This document shows, piece after piece, positions 59,968-64,000 of a stretch of 64,000 bases of DNA. Position numbers and translations under genes: made by a program. The DNA comes from Kitasatospora aureofaciens (lineage in GTDB: Bacteria; Actinomycetota; Actinomycetes; Streptomycetales; Streptomycetaceae), in the NCBI GenBank assembly GCA_000720845.1, contig JODU01000022.1:1-64000 (forward strand). Direction: 5' to 3'. A model generated the notes under the pieces. The model worked only from the letters and a program-made list of their open reading frames with translations, had not been told where the DNA came from and made no database searches. The first letter of the stretch is position 1. Every line of letters begins with the position of its first letter.

Positions 59968-60006
59968 GTCGCACCGCCGGCCGCGGGTGCGGCGCGGGCG
60001 GACCGG

Positions 60007-60909
60007 TCAGTAGACGCTGACGCCGTAGGCGCTCAGGGCCTCCGTCACCGGCTGGAAGAAGGTCGTCCCGCCGGAGGAGCAGTTGCCGCTGCCGCCGGAG
60101 GTCAGACCGTACGCGGTGCCGTTGCTGCCGTAGAGCGAACCGCCGGAGTCGCCGGGCTCGGCGCAGACCGTGGTCTGGATCAGACCGGAGACTATGTCGC
60201 CGCCGCCGTAGTTGACGGTGGCGTTCAGGGCGGTGACCCGGCCGCTGTGGGTGCCGGTGGTGGAGCCGTCACGGATGACGGTGGTCCCCACGCTCGGGGT
60301 GGCCGCGCGGGTGATGTCCACGCCGTTGGCCGTGCCGGGCCGGGCCACGGACCCCGTGTACTGCACGATGCCGTAGTCGTTGCCCGGGAAGCTGGAGCCC
60401 GCCGTCTGGCCGATGACGGTGCCGCCGGAGCTGGCACGCCAGGCGCCGGCGCCGTCGGTGCAGTGTCCGGCGGTCAGGAAGTACTCGGCGCCGTTGCTGG
60501 CACGGACGTTGAAGCCGAGGGAGCAGCGCCAGCTGCTCGCGTAGATGGCGTCACCGCCCTGGATGAGCTTGTTGAAGGTGCCGGGGGTGCGCTTGATCGT
60601 GAACGCGCCGGCCTTGTCGCCGGCCTGTTCCTTGATCTTGGCGATCTCGGCCTGGGAGACGGTGCTGTCGACGGTGAGCAGCACCCGGCCGGACTTGCTG
60701 TCGACGGCCCAGGCGGTGCCCGGGACATCGGCCTTGAGCACCGCACTGCCGGCACTGCTCAGCTCGGCGGCGCTGAAGGTGGCCGGAGTGGGCGCCGCGT
60801 TCGCGCTGGGGATCGCGACGGCGGCCGCGGCCACGAGACCGGTGGATACGGCGATCAGCCGAGTCCGTCTCGTGATGCCGCTGCGGGGGGTGGTGCGCTT
60901 GATCCTCAC
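60007..60909 (-). CDS. Streptogrisin B-like secreted serine protease
   Basis: 300 residues, the same length as the S. griseus SGPB precursor as I remember it. Basic signal peptide (VRIKRTTPRSGITRRTRLIA), short propeptide, mature domain from about IQGGDAI. Triad: FLTAGHCTDG, PGNDYGIVQYT, AEPGDSGGSLY. The C-terminal SSGGTTFFQPVTEALSAYGV agrees with SGPB from memory. GTG 60909 follows GGAGG by eight bases. A paralogue of the neighbouring protease, about 280 bases away with its own terminator, so separately transcribed. Confidence 0.93.
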   Translation of the reverse strand: MRIKRTTPRSGITRRTRLIAVSTGLVAAAAVAIPSANAAPTPATFSAAELSSAGSAVLKADVPGTAWAVDSKSGRVLLTVDSTVSQAEIAKIKEQAGDKAGAFTIKRTPGTFNKLIQGGDAIYASSWRCSLGFNVRASNGAEYFLTAGHCTDGAGAWRASSGGTVIGQTAGSSFPGNDYGIVQYTGSVARPGTANGVDITRAATPSVGTTVIRDGSTTGTHSGRVTALNATVNYGGGDIVSGLIQTTVCAEPGDSGGSLYGSNGTAYGLTSGGSGNCSSGGTTFFQPVTEALSAYGVSVY

Positions 60910-61117
60910 TTTTCGTTCCTCCACAGGGGAAGTCGGGGGCCCCTCTGGTGGGGGTGGGGGCCCGTGAGGCGCAGCCAGGCGCGGACCTCCGGGTTCCCCG
61001 GACACGTCGTGCTCCTGACAAGCGCTGAGGTTGAAGTCTCGGCCGAACGACCGGTCGGCGCAAGAGTGCCTTTCGGTCGTCCGCCTTTGAACGGCCTTTA
61101 CCAACCCCCGTCCGGCG

Positions 61118-61951
61118 TCAGCGCAGTTCGCGCTCCCCCGCCGCGACGTGGGCCTCCAGGGTGTTCCCCGGCGGCGGGAGGGGACAGACGAAGTGGTCGG
61201 CGAACGCGCACGGCGGCAGCAGCGCGCGGTTGAGGTCGACCGTCGTACGCCCCTCGGCGTCCGGCGCGGCCGGGCGCAGGAACCGGAAGCGGTGACTGGT
61301 GTTCCCGCTGGTGGCGTCGGCGAAGACGGCCCACAGCGAGCCGTCGTCCTCGACGCTCACCTGGAGCGTGTGCCGCCGCCCGTCCAGCTCGAAGGCCAGC
61401 TCCCCGCCGAGCGCCAGCCCGCGCTCCCGGCCGTCCGCGTTCGGCACCCGCACGCTGCGCGGTCCCGCGTCGTACGGGGTGAAGCGGCCCGGCACCGACC
61501 AGCGCGGGTCGTACGGCGTGGCCGCGATGCCGCGGAACGCCCGCCGTGCGGGGGCGGCCGGGTCGAAGTCACGGACGCCCCACAGCCCTTCGCGGACCAG
61601 GACGACCAGCCGCCGCTCGCCGCAGGCCACCCGGGCCGTGCCCGCCGGTCCCGGGTCGGCCGTGAGCCGCGCCTCGCCGTCCAGGGGCCGCCCGTCCACG
61701 GTGAGCCCGGCCGCGCGCCCGGCCGTCAGCAGCACCGCGTCGCCGTCCGCCGTCCACCGCCCGGGGATGTCCGGAAGTTGCCCGTCCGGATGGTCCTCCA
61801 GCCAGTGCGTGCCGGTCAGCGCGAGCGGTCCGTAGGGCGCCGAGACGGTGGCGACGCGCTGCTCGTGCCACCGCAGCCACGCGTCGGACACCTCGCCGGA
61901 CGCGGTGCCGAGTGCCTTGTCCGGCACGTCGCCGGGTGAACCCTTCGTCAT
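61118..61951 (-). CDS. DUF1684 domain protein
   Basis: 277 residues. DUF1684 blocks: WLRWHEQRVATVSAPYGPLA, LTGTHWLEDH, RFTPYDAGPRSVRVPNADGR and the C-terminal FADHFVCPLPPPGNTLEAHV with Asn/Cys conserved in the family. Function unknown. ATG 61951 is three bases after the stop of the upstream monooxygenase gene, so it is the last gene of that operon. Soluble, beta-rich. Confidence 0.9.
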   Translation of the reverse strand: MTKGSPGDVPDKALGTASGEVSDAWLRWHEQRVATVSAPYGPLALTGTHWLEDHPDGQLPDIPGRWTADGDAVLLTAGRAAGLTVDGRPLDGEARLTADPGPAGTARVACGERRLVVLVREGLWGVRDFDPAAPARRAFRGIAATPYDPRWSVPGRFTPYDAGPRSVRVPNADGRERGLALGGELAFELDGRRHTLQVSVEDDGSLWAVFADATSGNTSHRFRFLRPAAPDAEGRTTVDLNRALLPPCAFADHFVCPLPPPGNTLEAHVAAGERELR

Positions 61952-61954
61952 CGT

Positions 61955-63268
61955 TCAAGCCTTCCACACCGGTTCGGCCAGCCCGAGGTGGGAGCGCAGG
62001 GTCGCGCCCTCGTACCCGGTACGGAACGCGCCGCGCTCCTGGAGCAGCGGGACCACCCGGTCCACGAACTCGTCCAGCCCGCCCGGGGTGAGGTGCGGTA
62101 CGAGGATGAAGCCGTCGGCGGCGTCCCGCGCCACGAACTCCGTCAGCTCGGCCGCGACCTCCTCGGGCGTGCCCACGAAGGACTGCCGGGCGCCCGCCTC
62201 GATCACGGTCTGCCGGATGGACAGCCCCCGCTCCTGCGCCAGGGCCCGCCACTTCTCGGCGGTCGCGACGCTGTCGCCCTGCCGGGTCCGCCCCTGGCTG
62301 AGCTGTGGATCGGGCACCGGGTCGACGTCGGGCAGCGGCCCGTCGGGGTCGTACCCGGACAGGTCGACGCCCCAGATCCGCTCCAGTGTGAGCAGCGCGG
62401 TCTGCGGGGAGACCTGCTGCCACCGGATCTCCTCGGCCCGCTCGTGCGCCTCGGCGGTGGTGTCCCCGAGGACGACGGTGACGCCGGGCATGATCTTGAG
62501 GTCGCCGGGGCTCCGGCCGTACTTGGCCAGGCGGCGTTTCACGTCGGCGTAGAAGGCACGCCCCGCGTCCAGGGTGCCGTGGCGGGTGAAGATCACGTCC
62601 GCCGAGGAGGCGGCGAACTCCCGGCCCTCGTCGGAGTCGCCCGCCTGGATCACCACCGGGTGCCCCTGCGGGGAACGGGGCAGCGTGAACTCGCCCGCGA
62701 TGTCGAAGTGCCGCCCGTGGTGGGCGAAGGGCCGGGGGGTGTCCTCCGGGGCCCAGGAGTCCCACAGTTCTCGGGCCGTGGCCACGAACTCGGCGGCCCG
62801 GGTGTACCTCTCGGACCGGTCCAGGTAGCCGCCGCGCCGGAAGTTCTCGCCGGTGAAGGCGTCGGAGGAGGTCACCACGTTCCAGGCCGCCCGGCCGCCG
62901 CTGAGGTGGTCGAGGGTGGCGAGCCGGCGGGCGAGTTCGTAGGGCTCGTTGAAGGTGGCGTTGACCGTGGCGGCGAGTCCGAGGCGTCCGGTGACGGCGG
63001 CGAGCGCGTTCAGCACGGTCAGGGACTCGGGGCGGCCGACCACGTCCAGGTCGTGGATACGGCCCTTGTGCTCGCGCAGCCGCAGCCCCTCGGCAAGGAA
63101 GAAGAAGTCGAACAGGCCGCGTTCGGCGGTGCGCGCGAGGTGCTCGAAGGAGGCGAAGTCGATCTGCGAGCCCGATCGCGGATCGGCCCAGACGGTGGTG
63201 TTGTTGACGCCCGGGAAGTGGGCGGCCAGGTGCATCGGCTTAGGTTCTTTCCGCTTCGGTCCGGTCAT
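61955..63268 (-). CDS. NtaA/DmoA-family FMN-dependent monooxygenase
   Basis: A 437-residue luciferase-like TIM barrel. Blocks: HLAAHFPGVNNTTVWADPRS, FDFFFLAEGLRLREHKGRIH, GLAATVNATFNEPYELARRL, LDHLSGGRAAWNVVTSSD and HPVVIQAGDSDEGREFAASS. Uses reduced flavin from a separate reductase to oxidise sulfur or nitrogen organics, as NtaA, DszA and DmoA do. ATG 63268 overlaps the stop of a related gene upstream. Substrate unknown. Confidence 0.93.
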   Translation of the reverse strand: MTGPKRKEPKPMHLAAHFPGVNNTTVWADPRSGSQIDFASFEHLARTAERGLFDFFFLAEGLRLREHKGRIHDLDVVGRPESLTVLNALAAVTGRLGLAATVNATFNEPYELARRLATLDHLSGGRAAWNVVTSSDAFTGENFRRGGYLDRSERYTRAAEFVATARELWDSWAPEDTPRPFAHHGRHFDIAGEFTLPRSPQGHPVVIQAGDSDEGREFAASSADVIFTRHGTLDAGRAFYADVKRRLAKYGRSPGDLKIMPGVTVVLGDTTAEAHERAEEIRWQQVSPQTALLTLERIWGVDLSGYDPDGPLPDVDPVPDPQLSQGRTRQGDSVATAEKWRALAQERGLSIRQTVIEAGARQSFVGTPEEVAAELTEFVARDAADGFILVPHLTPGGLDEFVDRVVPLLQERGAFRTGYEGATLRSHLGLAEPVWKA

Positions 63269-64000
63269 GACGCTCCCTGCGCGACGGCGTACTGGTTGAC
63301 GGGCCGGGCCAGGCCCAGGTGGTCCCGGAGCGTGCTGCCCGGGTAGAAGGTGCGGAACAGGCCCCGGTGCTGGAGCAGCGACACGGTGCCGTTGACGAGG
63401 CGTTCCAGGTCGCGGCGCGGCTCGGCCGGCGTGAGGTGGAAGCCGTCGACGGTGCCGTCCCGGTGCCAGGAGGCGATGAGTTCGGCGAGGTCCACGGGAC
63501 CGCCGCGGTACTGCGGGCCGCGTGGTGTGACGCGGGGGCCGCCTCCGCCGTGGCCGGGTTCGGCCGCGTACTCGCCGTCGCCGAGGTCGACGTCCAGGGC
63601 GGCGAGGACCCGCAGGTCGTCCGGGTCGCGGCCGTGCGCCGCGGCGGACGCCCGCAGTTCGGCCCGCGCGGCGGCGGCCCGGTCGGGCAGCGCGGTGCGC
63701 ACGAGCGCCACGTCGGCGTACCGGGCCGCGACCGCCCGCGCGGCCCGGTCGGTGGCGTCGACCACGCGCACGGGGTGCCCCTGCGGGGGCCTTGGCACGA
63801 TCGAGGGGCCCTTGACGGAGAAAGCGGAGCCGGTGAAGTCGACGTGGTGCAGCTTGTCCCGGTCGACGAACCGGCCGGTGGCCACGTCCCGGATCTCGGC
63901 GTCGTCCTCCCAGCTGTCCCACAGGCGCGCCGCCACGTCGGCGACCTCGCCGGCCTCCTGCCACAGCGCGTCGGCGGGTGCGGCGTGGCGGCGGCCGAAG
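63265..64000 (-). CDS. LLM-class flavin-dependent oxidoreductase, 5' end outside window
   Basis: The last 244 residues of a second luciferase-like monooxygenase; the frame stays open to the right edge (FGRRHAAPADALWQEAGEVA). Family features: LWDSWEDDAEIRDVATGRFV, HHVDFTGSAFSVKGPSIVP, PPQGHPVRVVDATDRAARAV and the C-terminal LLQHRGLFRTFYPGSTLRDH. It overlaps the NtaA-like gene by four bases and leads an operon with it and DUF1684. Pairs of such monooxygenases often belong to organosulfur-use clusters; that role is inferred. Confidence 0.9.
   Translation of the reverse strand, partial: FGRRHAAPADALWQEAGEVADVAARLWDSWEDDAEIRDVATGRFVDRDKLHHVDFTGSAFSVKGPSIVPRPPQGHPVRVVDATDRAARAVAARYADVALVRTALPDRAAAARAELRASAAAHGRDPDDLRVLAALDVDLGDGEYAAEPGHGGGGPRVTPRGPQYRGGPVDLAELIASWHRDGTVDGFHLTPAEPRRDLERLVNGTVSLLQHRGLFRTFYPGSTLRDHLGLARPVNQYAVAQGAS

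Overview
The window is chromosomal DNA from a high-GC actinomycete, almost certainly a Streptomyces. G/C dominates third codon positions. GTG and TTG starts follow GGAGG-type ribosome sites, and several start codons sit 6-8 bases after a TANNNT box, as in leaderless streptomycete mRNAs. Marker genes include soxR with its 2Fe-2S motif, hmgA, a SigK/RskA-type pair, a secreted GDSL lipase, a LAXTG-anchored AA10 oxygenase, dnaE2 and two streptogrisin-type proteases. Their order resembles what I remember of the S. coelicolor SCO169x-SCO174x region. That comparison is from memory, not a search. I saw no rRNA, tRNA, CRISPR array, insertion sequence, prophage or origin, and no gene-free gap above 300 bases.

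Regions from left to right. 0.1-3.2 kb: an SDR, acyl-CoA ligase and TetR operon. 3.4-9.2 kb: a Tat-exported NamZ-like muramidase, an exported penicillin-acylase-type amidase, a zinc-ribbon protein and a BKACE-type enzyme. 9.2-13.3 kb: soxR, then fatty-acyl metabolism (MaoC hydratase, acyl-CoA dehydrogenase) with two TetR genes and visible operators. 13.3-15.5 kb: a two-gene module matching the Bacillus RsbQ-RsbP energy-stress pair. 15.6-24.5 kb: an ArsR regulator, EamA, MFS and CitMHS transporters, an aldehyde and alcohol dehydrogenase operon and an orphan sugar-ABC ATPase. 24.6-26.8 kb: a molybdopterin oxidoreductase.

26.9-33.3 kb holds the most striking locus. An 1824-residue protein combines a caspase-like protease, a STAND-type NTPase and beta-propeller repeats, an NLR-like design. 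It lies 6 bases downstream of a serine alpha/beta hydrolase gene, and the pair looks like an accessory conflict or cell-death system.

33.4-46.6 kb: a TetR gene and a lipoprotein, hmgA with a GntR regulator, a stand-alone type ISP C-terminal domain, and a TetR-controlled ABC exporter with two operators. Then come a SigK-like factor with its anti-sigma partner, a probable gene remnant, the GDSL lipase, an AAA ATPase, a DUF72 protein and a small GntR. 46.7-52.8 kb: GNAT and DUF402 proteins, a frameshifted methyltransferase, a 44-codon gene, the LPMO, a lipase, and a MarR/cupin pair with two perfect palindromic operators. 52.8-57.4 kb: an SOS-type mutagenesis operon (dnaE2 plus an ImuB-like Y-family protein) behind a LexA-type box. 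57.5-64 kb: a DUF3533 membrane protein, two secreted proteases, and a flavin monooxygenase/DUF1684 operon running off the right edge.

The overall theme is lipid and aromatic catabolism under local TetR, GntR and MarR control, secreted hydrolases, and stress responses (SoxR, Rsb-like, SOS, ECF sigma), with one likely defence insertion. Functions are inferred from motifs; regulatory sites were found by eye as symmetric or repeated sequence.
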